Made by a program: the position numbers and the translations under genes. Under the pieces are notes generated by a model. That model ran no database searches and was not told the DNA's origin. It saw nothing but the letters and a program-made list of their open reading frames with translations. A DNA stretch of 64,000 nt from CAWELS01 sp964468205 (GTDB lineage: Bacteria > Acidobacteriota > Terriglobia > Bryobacterales > Bryobacteraceae), in assembly GCA_964468205.1 (NCBI GenBank), contig CAYXVG010000005.1, forward strand, positions 62,001 through 126,000, written 5' to 3'. Positions 1 through 8,270 of this stretch are shown in pieces (the stretch's first letter is position 1; every line of letters begins with the position of its first letter).

Positions 1-350
1 GCGACCACGGCGTATCCGAAAATGTACAACGTCGCCAGCCCGCCTAGTCGCGCCGCAATCCAACTGCAAAGAAGAATGGTCCCGTCGTGGAGCGGGCGTC
101 CCTGTCCGTTCATCATGAACTGCCCGCGGATGTGGTCCACGATACCGCCGAACTCCGCCTCCATCGCCGCCGGTATCCGCACGATATCGTCCTCGTACAG
201 GCCAAACTCCATGAACCGCCAGTATCGGAAAACCCATACAACCACGGCGATCCCGAGCAGCACGGCCCAGGTTGGCGGATAGGCGGCGGGACGCTCCAGC
301 CTCGCCTCGCGAATCCTCGGGACACTCTTCGTACGTGGGCGTTTCTTCAT
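1..350 (-). CDS. Membrane protein N-terminus, cut by window edge
   Basis: An open minus-strand frame runs from ATG at 350 off the left edge, giving 116 residues without a stop. It begins with a basic cytoplasmic stretch (MKKRPRTKS), then a hydrophobic segment at about residues 28-41 (WAVLLGIAVVVWVF), then a loop with YEDD near residue 53 and a second hydrophobic stretch near 95-115. A short first membrane helix followed by an acidic pair is typical of multi-pass glycosyltransferases of the dolichyl-phosphate-mannose/ArnT type, but too little is present to assign a family. No clear ribosome binding site precedes the ATG, so the start could differ. Confidence 0.6.
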   Translation of the reverse strand, partial: MKKRPRTKSVPRIREARLERPAAYPPTWAVLLGIAVVVWVFRYWRFMEFGLYEDDIVRIPAAMEAEFGGIVDHIRGQFMMNGQGRPLHDGTILLCSWIAARLGGLATLYIFGYAVV

Positions 351-774
351 GCGCGAAGTTGTGCAGGCCCGCTGAACACCTCGCTGACGGCGTGGCAGAG
401 GCGCATTATCCGGAATCTCTTATCGGCGAAAGACCGCCGGGCCTGGAATTAGCGGAACGATCTGGGAACGTTGAAGCCGGAAAATGGGCCTTTCCATACC
501 ACCGAATGTAACCGACCCAGCTTCTCGTTTGCCACCGGGGGAGCGGGTGTAGTCGTGACCAGTTGCGCTAGTGTCGCGTCCAGCACGAGCTACGTGTGGA
601 ACTACCATTGTCGATTCGTGCGGCGAAGCGGAGGCGAAAAGGCGAAGCAGGCGCCAGCCAAGAAACCGAGCCCAGGCAGGCGTGAGCGCTATGAAGGACC
701 TGCTTGACGCCCCAAGTCACCCCGAAAACCTTCTCATGAGTATTCGCGCAAGCGGCATCCAGTTTAAGCTTCTG
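351..774. other. Intergenic stretch, no gene seen
   Basis: About 420 bases between the partial membrane gene and the PEP-CTERM gene, both on the minus strand. The short open frames here have no ribosome binding site and no recognisable protein. I see no terminator hairpin with a T run. Confidence 0.5.
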
Positions 775-1578
775 TTAGATCCTGCGCTGGCGCCGCCGAA
801 GGAAATAGATTCCAATCAAACCGGCTCCTAACAGAACGTAGGTTCCGGGTTCGGGAATCAACTGCAGGCCAATCGTATCGAGCAGCCCGCCGTAAGAGTC
901 CGCCAGGCCAAGTGCCATGAACGCGAGCGTGTGCTGGCCCACCCCAAGGTTGAAATCGAAAGCGAACATTTCCCACGCGAAATCGCCCAGGGACTTCTTC
1001 ACCAGATCACCGTCCGCCGACCCGCTGGACCCAATATCCACCGCGCCGACACGGCTGCCGTTGAGGTACACCCCAATTGCAAAGGTCGACAGGTCATCGG
1101 CGGGATTCGGGTCTCCGATGAAACCCTGCTGTTCGGCCGTGAAACTCGGGTAGTCCGGCCGCGCCCGGTAGTAAAAGGTCAAACGATGGTCTCCAGCTTG
1201 CGACACGGTGAAAGTCTGGCTCATTCCGCCATGCTGATTGGTGCCCCAAAGGGACGGATCGGTATCTTGATCGTTGTAATTCCCTACGTCAAGTTCGGCG
1301 TGCAAGCTTCCAGAGTTCGCTGCTCCCGCGGGATGGTCTTCGGGAAACGCCTGCATCTCAATTCCCGTCCCCAACCCGGTCCACCCCATGATGCTTGCAT
1401 ACGCATCGTGGTCCGTGAGCGTCGTCCGATCCAGGGCGCCCAGGTCGTGGCCGTGAGCCAACCCGATATAGGCGCCAACCTGGGACTGGTCGTCGAGATC
1501 ACCATTCGTGAGGAGTTCCGCGTTCGCGCCAGCTCCCGCCAGCATCGTCACAATCGCCGCCACTAACAACTTCCGCAT
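775..1578 (-). CDS. PEP-CTERM sorting domain protein
   Basis: A 267-residue secreted protein. Start at 1578 is chosen because GGAGGAG lies just upstream and the product then opens with a clean signal peptide (MRKLLVAAIVTMLAGAGANA); a longer frame to 1638 lacks this. The middle is a jelly-roll-like domain (LLTNGDLDD near the start, TFYYRA mid-protein). The C-terminus carries the PEP-CTERM signal: PEPGTYVLLGAGLIG, a membrane helix and RRRQRR. In known systems an exosortase cleaves after this motif and surface glycopolymer is attached. No exosortase lies in the window. It has its own promoter just upstream. Confidence 0.88.
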   Translation of the reverse strand: MRKLLVAAIVTMLAGAGANAELLTNGDLDDQSQVGAYIGLAHGHDLGALDRTTLTDHDAYASIMGWTGLGTGIEMQAFPEDHPAGAANSGSLHAELDVGNYNDQDTDPSLWGTNQHGGMSQTFTVSQAGDHRLTFYYRARPDYPSFTAEQQGFIGDPNPADDLSTFAIGVYLNGSRVGAVDIGSSGSADGDLVKKSLGDFAWEMFAFDFNLGVGQHTLAFMALGLADSYGGLLDTIGLQLIPEPGTYVLLGAGLIGIYFLRRRQRRI

Positions 1579-1630
1579 GATCTCTCCTCCTCCGTGCACT
1601 TGCTCGACACCGCTTGAGCGTCTCATGGCG

Positions 1631-1659
1631 ATTATCACCTATATCGAGGGTCTTGGCAA
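1631..1659 (-). promoter_or_regulatory. Sigma-70-type promoter for PEP-CTERM gene
   Basis: On the minus strand TTGCCA (1659-1654) and GATAAT (1636-1631) are separated by exactly 17 bases. Transcription would begin near 1624, about 45 bases before the ATG at 1578. Confidence 0.5.
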
Positions 1660-1897
1660 CCGGTTCTAGTACTATTCCGGGTTTACCAGGGTATCGGAAC
1701 TACGCCCGAAAGTCTTTAGAGTGCGCGGCTTCCTCCCTCCGCGGGTACCGGTTCTCTCACGCTGCGCCCCCCCTCTTCCCGCCACACCGGCACTCCGGCG
1801 ACTTGTCCACGGCTATGGTGTTGCAACCCCTGGTAGCATTATGTAGGACGATCAAAGCGCCTTTGAGACTATCGAGGAGAGGACCCCGCTTACTTCA

Positions 1898-4216
1898 ATG
1901 CCACGCAAGCAGTTGCACTCGCTCGGTTTACTCATCCTGATCGCAGCTCTGATTACCGCCTGCGGGACCAACCGGGAAGCCACCAAGGCGAAGCTCCTCC
2001 AGAGCGGAAACGAATACTTTGAGCGGCAGAAGTTCCGCGAAGCCGCAATTATGTATTCCCGGGCGATCCAGCAGGACCGCCTCTTCGGCGAGGCCTACTA
2101 TCGCCTCGCACTCGCCCAAACGAGACTCGGCCGGTTCGCCGAAGCCGCAAGGGCGCTGCACCGCGCCGCCGAACTGCAGCCGGAAAACGACGACGTCTTC
2201 ATCCGGCTGGCCAACATCTACCTCTCCGCCATCGTCGCTGACCGCCCCAATCGTGGCAAGTATCTATTGGAACTCAAAGATCTTGTCACTCGCGCGGACG
2301 AAGTTGGAACGGAGCCCTTCGAGGTGCTCAAGGTGCGCGGCGCCATGGAGTTTGCCGAAGAAGACTACGAGGCCGCTGCCGGCTTCTTCCGGCAGGCCTA
2401 TGACTTGCGCCATGGCGATCCGTCCGTTGCTCGCTCGCTCGTTCGCACCTTGAACGCCGCCGGAAACCTCGCCGAAGCCGAAAAGATCGCGCTCGCCATC
2501 CTGGACAAAGATCCCGCGATCGGTGAGATGTACGATCAACTCTACGTCGCCTACCTCGCCCGTGGCGACGAAGAGGCCGCCGGGAAGATCATCCGGCGGA
2601 AGGTTGAAAACAACCCCGAAGCCATTGAATACAAACTGCAGCTTGCGGCCCACTATCATCGTTTGGGACAGCCTTCCGAGCGCGACGAAGTCCTCGATCA
2701 GATCGCCTCCCGCCCCAACAAGTCGATGCGCCAGAGGACCCGCTTCGCCGAACTTTACGAACGAATCGGGAACTACGATGCGGCCGTGCGGGAGTACCGC
2801 AAAGCCGGCGAGGCCTACCCGGATGCCAAGTCCTACTACCAGCTCCGGGCCGCCGAAACCCTCGCCCTCACCGGAAGAGGAGCCGACGCACTGCAACTCG
2901 TCGACGAGGTGATCGCCGCCGAGCCCGAAAACGAGCTGGCCATCGCCCTCCGGGCCACTCTCCGGCTCTACGGTGGCGATCCCGAGCTGCTCTCCGGCGC
3001 CATCCTCGACCTCGAAGCCGTGATCTCCGACATGCCGAAGAATCCGGTCCTCCGCTACAATCTCGGCCTCGCCTACCTATCGGTTCAGGATCTAGATAAA
3101 GCGATGGTGCAGTTCCAGGAGGCCATCGCCATGCTCCCGGACTATGCCGCCCCGAAGTACCAACTCGGACGGATTTACCTCGCTAGGCAGCAGCCGGCAA
3201 TGGCCGCCCAGCTTGCCGACGACATCCTTGCGCTCAATCCGAATAGCATCCGCGGCCGGCTTCTGCGGGCGAATGCGTCGATCAGACTCCAGGAGTATAA
3301 CCAGGCCCGCGCCAACATCGATGCGGTTCTTCAGGCGGAGCCCGCCAACGCCGACGCCAGATTCCTCCTCGCCGGGCTGTATGTCGCCGAGCGCAACTAT
3401 GATGCAGCGGAGCGCATCCTCCGCGAACTCTACGAAAGCTCCCCGCAAGACGGACGAGGAATCCGGGGCCTGATTGGTGTCTACGTCGCAAAGGGCCAGA
3501 CAGACCGGGCGCAGAGCCTCCTCGACGAAGAGCTCGACAAGAATCCCAACGCCAGACAACTTCGGCTCATTTCCGCCGAAGTCGCCATGGCCGGCCGTGA
3601 CTACCAACGGGCGATCGGCCACTACGAGCGGCTCCTCGAAATGGATCCGAATTCGGGCGGCCTCCACGTCGAGGCCGGCCGCGCTTACTACTACTCGAAA
3701 GACATGGCCCAGGCCGAGAAGCATTTCCGGCGCGCGAGCGAGCTACAGCCTAATAGCGTGACACCGAAACTGCGCCTCGCCCTCCTCGTCTCCGAAGTTG
3801 GCCGTCTCGAGGAGTCGCGGCAAATCCTGCAGGAAATCCTGCAAGCCCAACCGAACAACCCTATCGCCCTCAATAATGTCGCCTACATGCTGTCGGAGTC
3901 GCCCAATATGCTCGACACGGCCCTGAGCCTGGCGCAAAAAGCGGTCAGCCGGGCCCCGGGCAATGCCCATATCGCCGAAACCCTGGCCTGGATCTACTAC
4001 AAAAAGGGCCTCAGCGACAGCTCCATCGACATCTATCGCGACATCTGCTCGCGCTACCCGGATAACGCCAAGTGGCGCTATCGTTACGCCCTGGCCCTCT
4101 ATCAGAAGGGCGACAACCCGCAAGCCCGGGTCGAGTTGCAGCAAGCGCTTGCCAGCCGCCCCACTCCGTCACAAACCAAGGAAATCAATGACCTCCTCGC
4201 GAAGATCGGCTCCTGA
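1898..4216 (+). CDS. TPR-repeat lipoprotein (PrsT-like)
   Basis: A 772-residue exported protein. The N-terminus is a lipoprotein signal (LGLLILIAALITACG), so lipidation would be at Cys22. From about residue 30 to the end it is made of tetratricopeptide repeats; typical helices include FREAAIMYSRAIQQD and YNLGLAYLSVQDLDKAMVQF. Long TPR lipoproteins such as PrsT accompany PEP-CTERM/exosortase and exopolysaccharide loci, and the neighbour on the left is a PEP-CTERM protein, which supports that role without proving it. A weak GAGGAG precedes the ATG at a long spacing. It converges with the methyltransferase gene 12 bases downstream. Confidence 0.8.
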   Translation: MPRKQLHSLGLLILIAALITACGTNREATKAKLLQSGNEYFERQKFREAAIMYSRAIQQDRLFGEAYYRLALAQTRLGRFAEAARALHRAAELQPENDDVFIRLANIYLSAIVADRPNRGKYLLELKDLVTRADEVGTEPFEVLKVRGAMEFAEEDYEAAAGFFRQAYDLRHGDPSVARSLVRTLNAAGNLAEAEKIALAILDKDPAIGEMYDQLYVAYLARGDEEAAGKIIRRKVENNPEAIEYKLQLAAHYHRLGQPSERDEVLDQIASRPNKSMRQRTRFAELYERIGNYDAAVREYRKAGEAYPDAKSYYQLRAAETLALTGRGADALQLVDEVIAAEPENELAIALRATLRLYGGDPELLSGAILDLEAVISDMPKNPVLRYNLGLAYLSVQDLDKAMVQFQEAIAMLPDYAAPKYQLGRIYLARQQPAMAAQLADDILALNPNSIRGRLLRANASIRLQEYNQARANIDAVLQAEPANADARFLLAGLYVAERNYDAAERILRELYESSPQDGRGIRGLIGVYVAKGQTDRAQSLLDEELDKNPNARQLRLISAEVAMAGRDYQRAIGHYERLLEMDPNSGGLHVEAGRAYYYSKDMAQAEKHFRRASELQPNSVTPKLRLALLVSEVGRLEESRQILQEILQAQPNNPIALNNVAYMLSESPNMLDTALSLAQKAVSRAPGNAHIAETLAWIYYKKGLSDSSIDIYRDICSRYPDNAKWRYRYALALYQKGDNPQARVELQQALASRPTPSQTKEINDLLAKIGS

Positions 4217-4228
4217 CGCCGCTCGGGA

Positions 4229-5503
4229 TCAACCACCTGCAAACGACAGCGCCGCCACCGTCTCAATATGAAACGTCTGCGGAAACAGGTCCACCATCGT
4301 CATGCTCCGCAGCCGGTACCCGCTGGCGGTGAGATGCGCCAGGTCCCTCGCCAGCGTCGTCGGATCGCAGGATACCAGCGTCAGCCGGGGCGCTCGTAGG
4401 CGCAGCAGATTGCCCGTCACCTCCTTGCCGAGCCCGGCGCGGGGAGGATCGGCCAGGATGAAGTCGGGGGCGGTGGCGAGCCCCATGAGGCACTCCTCCA
4501 CCTGTTGCTGCCGCACGGAAACAGCCACTCCGGCCCGCTCCGCGTTGTGCCGCAAATCCTCAGCCGCCGCGCGGCCGGTCTCCACTGCGGTTACCGCTCC
4601 AAACCTCCGTGCGAGTGGGAGACTGAATAGCCCCACGCCGGCGTAAAGGTCGAGCGCTGACTCGCCGCTCGCTTCCGCCAGCGCCAACTTCGCCAGCCGG
4701 TCCACCAGAAACCGATTGACCTGAAAGAATGACCGGTGACCCACGCGAAACGTCTCTCCGGCCGCCCGGTAATCCAACGCCGGCTTGTCGGCACCTGGAA
4801 TGAGCTTCGCGCACCACTCGAAGAAGCCCCGCGCCAGGCGTTTGCCGCGAATTGTCCCCACGTTCACCTGTGTCTCCTCGCCGTTGGTGAAGAGTTCAAT
4901 GGTTCGCACGAATGCGGGGAAACGGGGCTGGTGCGCCATCCGCCGCAGCGCTGCCAGCGCCTCGTTGATCTTCGGCGCGGCCACGACGCACTCGAGTACC
5001 GGCTGCAGTTCGCGGGATCCAGCCTGGTGAAATCCCAGCCGCGCATCGGCAACGTGCAACTGCACCCGGTTCCGGTAGCCCAGCGGCTCGGAAGCGACAA
5101 GGTCGATCTCCTCCACCTCCAGCTTCCCCACCCGGCGCAGCGTCTCCTTCAGGATCTCCCGCTTCCACTCGAGCTGCTGCTCATAGGGCGCCTGCTGGTA
5201 GTGGCATCCGCCACAGCGGGCGAAATATTCGCACGGCGGCTCCACCCGCTCCGAAGACGGTTCGATGATCTCCACCGCGCGCGCCCGGATCAGGTTCTTT
5301 GACTCCCGCGCCGTCTCCACACGCACGGTTTCACCCGGCAGCACGAACGGTGTAAGCACCACTTGGCCGTCCAGGCGCGCCAACCCCTCGCCCCCGTAAA
5401 CCAGTTTCTCGACAGTGATTTCGTTTAGGATAAGACTTTGCCCTCTAAAAAGAATGAAACCACGAGTCTTCTCCGGAGTCCAACCCTCCGGCGACCTACA
5501 CAT
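4229..5503 (-). CDS. 23S rRNA (uracil-5-)-methyltransferase family
   Basis: A class I SAM-dependent RNA uridine methyltransferase of the RlmD/RumA/TrmA family, which makes 5-methyluridine. Visible features: an N-terminal TRAM-like domain (ITVEKLVYGGEGLARL), cysteines of a 4Fe-4S site (CEYFARCGGC plus a later LECVV), a SAM-binding motif (LDLYAGVGLFSLPLA), a DPPRAG motif and the catalytic SCDP motif with HIETVA at the C-terminus. The family normally begins near ILNEITVEKL. The only ATG in frame is at 5503, inside divergent trpS, and no GTG or TTG lies between. The true start may be a non-AUG codon near 5431; the coordinates given are the longest frame. Which uridine it modifies cannot be told. 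Confidence 0.85.
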   Translation of the reverse strand: MCRSPEGWTPEKTRGFILFRGQSLILNEITVEKLVYGGEGLARLDGQVVLTPFVLPGETVRVETARESKNLIRARAVEIIEPSSERVEPPCEYFARCGGCHYQQAPYEQQLEWKREILKETLRRVGKLEVEEIDLVASEPLGYRNRVQLHVADARLGFHQAGSRELQPVLECVVAAPKINEALAALRRMAHQPRFPAFVRTIELFTNGEETQVNVGTIRGKRLARGFFEWCAKLIPGADKPALDYRAAGETFRVGHRSFFQVNRFLVDRLAKLALAEASGESALDLYAGVGLFSLPLARRFGAVTAVETGRAAAEDLRHNAERAGVAVSVRQQQVEECLMGLATAPDFILADPPRAGLGKEVTGNLLRLRAPRLTLVSCDPTTLARDLAHLTASGYRLRSMTMVDLFPQTFHIETVAALSFAGG

Positions 5504-6437
5504 CGGTAACTACCTCGGCGCTCTCAAGAATTGGACACGCATCCAGGACGACTACGAGTGCATTTATTGCATCGTCGATCTGCACGCAATCACCGTCTAT
5601 CAAGAGCCCGAAAAGCTGCAGGAGAACATTCGCCGGCTGGCCGGACAATTCCTCGCCGCGGGCATCGACCCCGCGAAGTCCGCCGTGATCGTCCAGTCCT
5701 CGATCCCGGCGCACGCCGAGCTCGCCTGGATGCTCACCTGCGTCACGCCCGTCGGTTGGCTCGAGCGCATGACCCAATATAAGGACAAGTCCGTCAAGCA
5801 GAAAACCATCGGCGATGGGCTGCTGCAGTACCCCGTCCTGATGGCCGCCGATATCCTGCTCTATCAAGCCCAAGTGGTCCCCGTGGGTGAAGACCAGACG
5901 CAACACCTCGAACTCACGCGCGACATCGCCCAGAGCTTTAACTCCCGCTACGGCGAGACGTTTAAAATGCCAGAAACGAAACTCCCGGCCGTGGGCGCGA
6001 GAGTGATGGGTCTCGACGACCCGGAAACGAAGATGGCGAAGTCCGCCACCGGCGCTAACCATGCTATCTTCCTGCTCGATCCACCCGACGCCACCCGGAA
6101 AAAGATCATGCGGGCCAAAACCGACACCCAACCGGCGGTCGAGTTCAAGACCATCGGGCCCGGCATCCGGAATCTCCTCAATATATTCCAGGCGTTTACC
6201 GACTGGACTGACGATCAGATCCAATCGCACTTCGAGGGAATGCGCTACGGCGACATCAAGAAGGAGGTCGCCGGCGCTGTCATCGCCGGTCTCGAGCCTA
6301 TCCAGCGCAAGTACCACGAAATCACCGCCGACAGCGGCTATATCGACCAAGTGCTGCGCGAGGCAGCCGCGCGGGTCGCGCCGGTTGCCAACTCCACCGT
6401 CGAGCTCGTGAAGAAAAGGATGGGGCTGTACGTTTAG
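5454..6437 (+). CDS. trpS: Tryptophan-tRNA ligase
   Basis: Cytoplasmic class I aminoacyl-tRNA synthetase of 327 residues, charging tRNA-Trp. It shows the HIGN form of the HIGH motif (GVQPSGDLHIGNYLGAL, residues 8-24), the conserved GEDQ segment (VVPVGEDQTQHLELTRDIA) and KMAKS for the KMSKS loop, and has the usual family length. The start at 5454 gives the standard MKPRVFSG N-terminus; a frame reaching back to 5415 adds unlikely residues. It is divergent from the rRNA methyltransferase gene and overlaps its longest frame. Confidence 0.95.
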   Translation: MKPRVFSGVQPSGDLHIGNYLGALKNWTRIQDDYECIYCIVDLHAITVYQEPEKLQENIRRLAGQFLAAGIDPAKSAVIVQSSIPAHAELAWMLTCVTPVGWLERMTQYKDKSVKQKTIGDGLLQYPVLMAADILLYQAQVVPVGEDQTQHLELTRDIAQSFNSRYGETFKMPETKLPAVGARVMGLDDPETKMAKSATGANHAIFLLDPPDATRKKIMRAKTDTQPAVEFKTIGPGIRNLLNIFQAFTDWTDDQIQSHFEGMRYGDIKKEVAGAVIAGLEPIQRKYHEITADSGYIDQVLREAAARVAPVANSTVELVKKRMGLYV

Positions 6438-6485
6438 CTCCATGCCCCCGGCAGCCGTCCCGTGGGTGGAACTGACAGGCTAACT

Positions 6486-7844
6486 ATGAAAATGGACTCC
6501 TCGGAGCAACCGCGAATACCGGGAAGAGTCGCCTCCCAGGCCGGACCCGTCTCCCTCTCCGCCTACCTTCTCCTCCTCCGCCGGAATCGGAACTTCCGCA
6601 TGCTGTGGGCCGCCCAACTCGTCAGCGAAATCGGCGATTGGCTCTACTCCGTGGCCATCTACAGCCTGCTGCTCGAGCTAACCGGCAGCGCCAAGGCCGT
6701 GGCCACCGCCATCGTCCTGCAGGTCTTGCCCCAGTTCTTCATTGCCCCGCTCGCCGGTGTTATCAATGACCGCCTCAGCCGGCGCAAGGTCATGATCTTC
6801 GCCGACATCGGGCGCGCGCTCGTAGTGCTTGCCATGCTGCCCATCAGCGCGATGGGGCTCGTTTGGCCCATCTATCTGCTCCTCACCTGCGAGAGTTGCC
6901 TGTGGGGATTCTTCGAGCCCGGCCGCAGCGCCGTCCTTCCCAACATCACGGCCAACCGCCAGGAGACCCTGGTGGCAAACTCCCTCGCTTCCACCACCTG
7001 GAGCTTCACGCTTGCTATCGGCTCCCTGATCGGCGGTCTGCTGGCCGTGGTCTTTGGCCGCGATACCGTCTTCGTTGTCAACTCCTGCACCTTTCTCGTC
7101 TCCGCGCTCTTTCTGCGTGGAATGCGCCTCTCCGAGCCGCACATGGCCGGCGCGAAACCCCTCCAGCCGAAAGACCTCGCTGATTTCTCCCCGATTTTCG
7201 AGGGAATCCGCTACGTCGCCAGCGACGCGCGCCTCCTCGCGACGCTCCTCGTCAAAATGGGACTCGGCTTGCTTGGAGCCCACTGGGTCATCCTGCCGAT
7301 CTTCGGCGAACGCATCTTCCCGGTCGATCTCGGCCACCTGGACCCCGGACGCGCGGGCATGCTCGGCATGGCCCTCCTGATGGGGTCGCGCGGCATCGGC
7401 GCCCTGCTCGGACCCCTCATCGGAGGCCGCTGGGCAGGCAGCCGCCAAAGCCGGCTGCGCGTCGGCATCGTCGGAGGCTTTGTCCTGCTGGCGGCCGGCT
7501 ATATCTCCCTCGGCGCAGCGCCCACCATCGGACTAGCCATCCTGACCGTGGCGCTCGCGCACGCCGGCGGCTCCATCGTTTGGGTCTTCTCCACCACTTT
7601 GCTGCATTATCAAGCGGAGGACCGATTCCGCGGCCGGGTCTTCTCCGCCGACTTCGCCTTTCTCGTCGTCACCACGGCCCTGGTCTCTTACGCATCGGGA
7701 ACGGCGGTGGACTTCGGCGTCTCCGTGCGAACCATCTCCCTCGTCACCGGATTGCTCGCCTTCCTGCCGGCCATGCTATGGGCTCTCTTGGCTCTCCCGC
7801 TTTGGCGACTGCAGCAGCCCCGGCCGGATCATTCGGACCACTGA
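6486..7844 (+). CDS. MFS transporter, DHA3-type exporter
   Basis: A 452-residue inner-membrane protein with about 12 hydrophobic segments. The N-terminal half shows the pattern of drug:H+ antiporter-3 proteins (EntS-like): FRMLWAAQLVSEIGDWLY in the first helix, then GVINDRLSRRKVMIFADI as the loop 2-3 motif. These proteins export small molecules; the substrate cannot be deduced. ATG at 6486 was chosen over a GTG at 6462 because it directly precedes the cytoplasmic leader. Its last 69 bases overlap, tail to tail, the 3' end of the small kinase gene. Confidence 0.85.
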   Translation: MKMDSSEQPRIPGRVASQAGPVSLSAYLLLLRRNRNFRMLWAAQLVSEIGDWLYSVAIYSLLLELTGSAKAVATAIVLQVLPQFFIAPLAGVINDRLSRRKVMIFADIGRALVVLAMLPISAMGLVWPIYLLLTCESCLWGFFEPGRSAVLPNITANRQETLVANSLASTTWSFTLAIGSLIGGLLAVVFGRDTVFVVNSCTFLVSALFLRGMRLSEPHMAGAKPLQPKDLADFSPIFEGIRYVASDARLLATLLVKMGLGLLGAHWVILPIFGERIFPVDLGHLDPGRAGMLGMALLMGSRGIGALLGPLIGGRWAGSRQSRLRVGIVGGFVLLAAGYISLGAAPTIGLAILTVALAHAGGSIVWVFSTTLLHYQAEDRFRGRVFSADFAFLVVTTALVSYASGTAVDFGVSVRTISLVTGLLAFLPAMLWALLALPLWRLQQPRPDHSDH

Positions 7845-8270
7845 GAAACCTTCTCCCCTGCTCGGTGGCTCCATCCGCGCCGCCATCGCGTCAATCACCG
7901 CCTCCGGCACAAAGCGCTGGCGCCGGCGGTTGCGCTGCTTGCACACGGCCAAGGGAACATCGAAGAAAATCGCCTCGGCCGTGCAGTTGTACGCCTTCGC
8001 CATCTCCAGATACGGGCGGCGCTCCACCGCCGAGAGATGAGTCGCATCGATGTAGGTCACCGGCCGGCCAATCTGGATTCGTCGTGCGAGCAGGTAACGG
8101 AGCGTCTCGAACACCTCCGCGTGGATCGTCTGGTCATCCTCGTCGTCGGCCAGTAGCAGGCGCATCGCGTCCGAGGAAAGAACCCGGCTGCCGAAACGGC
8201 GCAAATATGTCGACTTCCCCGAGCCGGGCAGGCCAACGCAGACCACAATGCGGGGACGTTGGTCCATCAT
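7776..8270 (-). CDS. Small P-loop kinase (AAA_33/PNK-like)
   Basis: A 164-residue P-loop protein. Walker A is GLPGSGKST at residues 11-19; next come LSSDAMR, YIDATHLS and a late RNRRRQRFVPEAVI stretch with the arginines expected of the lid. This layout matches ATP-dependent kinases related to T4 polynucleotide kinase and zeta toxins; the substrate is unknown. ATG at 8270 overlaps the TGA of the acyl-CoA dehydrogenase gene (ATGA), so it is probably translationally coupled as the last gene of the beta-oxidation operon. A second ATG follows directly at 8267. Confidence 0.75.
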   Translation of the reverse strand: MMDQRPRIVVCVGLPGSGKSTYLRRFGSRVLSSDAMRLLLADDEDDQTIHAEVFETLRYLLARRIQIGRPVTYIDATHLSAVERRPYLEMAKAYNCTAEAIFFDVPLAVCKQRNRRRQRFVPEAVIDAMAARMEPPSRGEGFSVVRMIRPGLLQSPKRESQESP

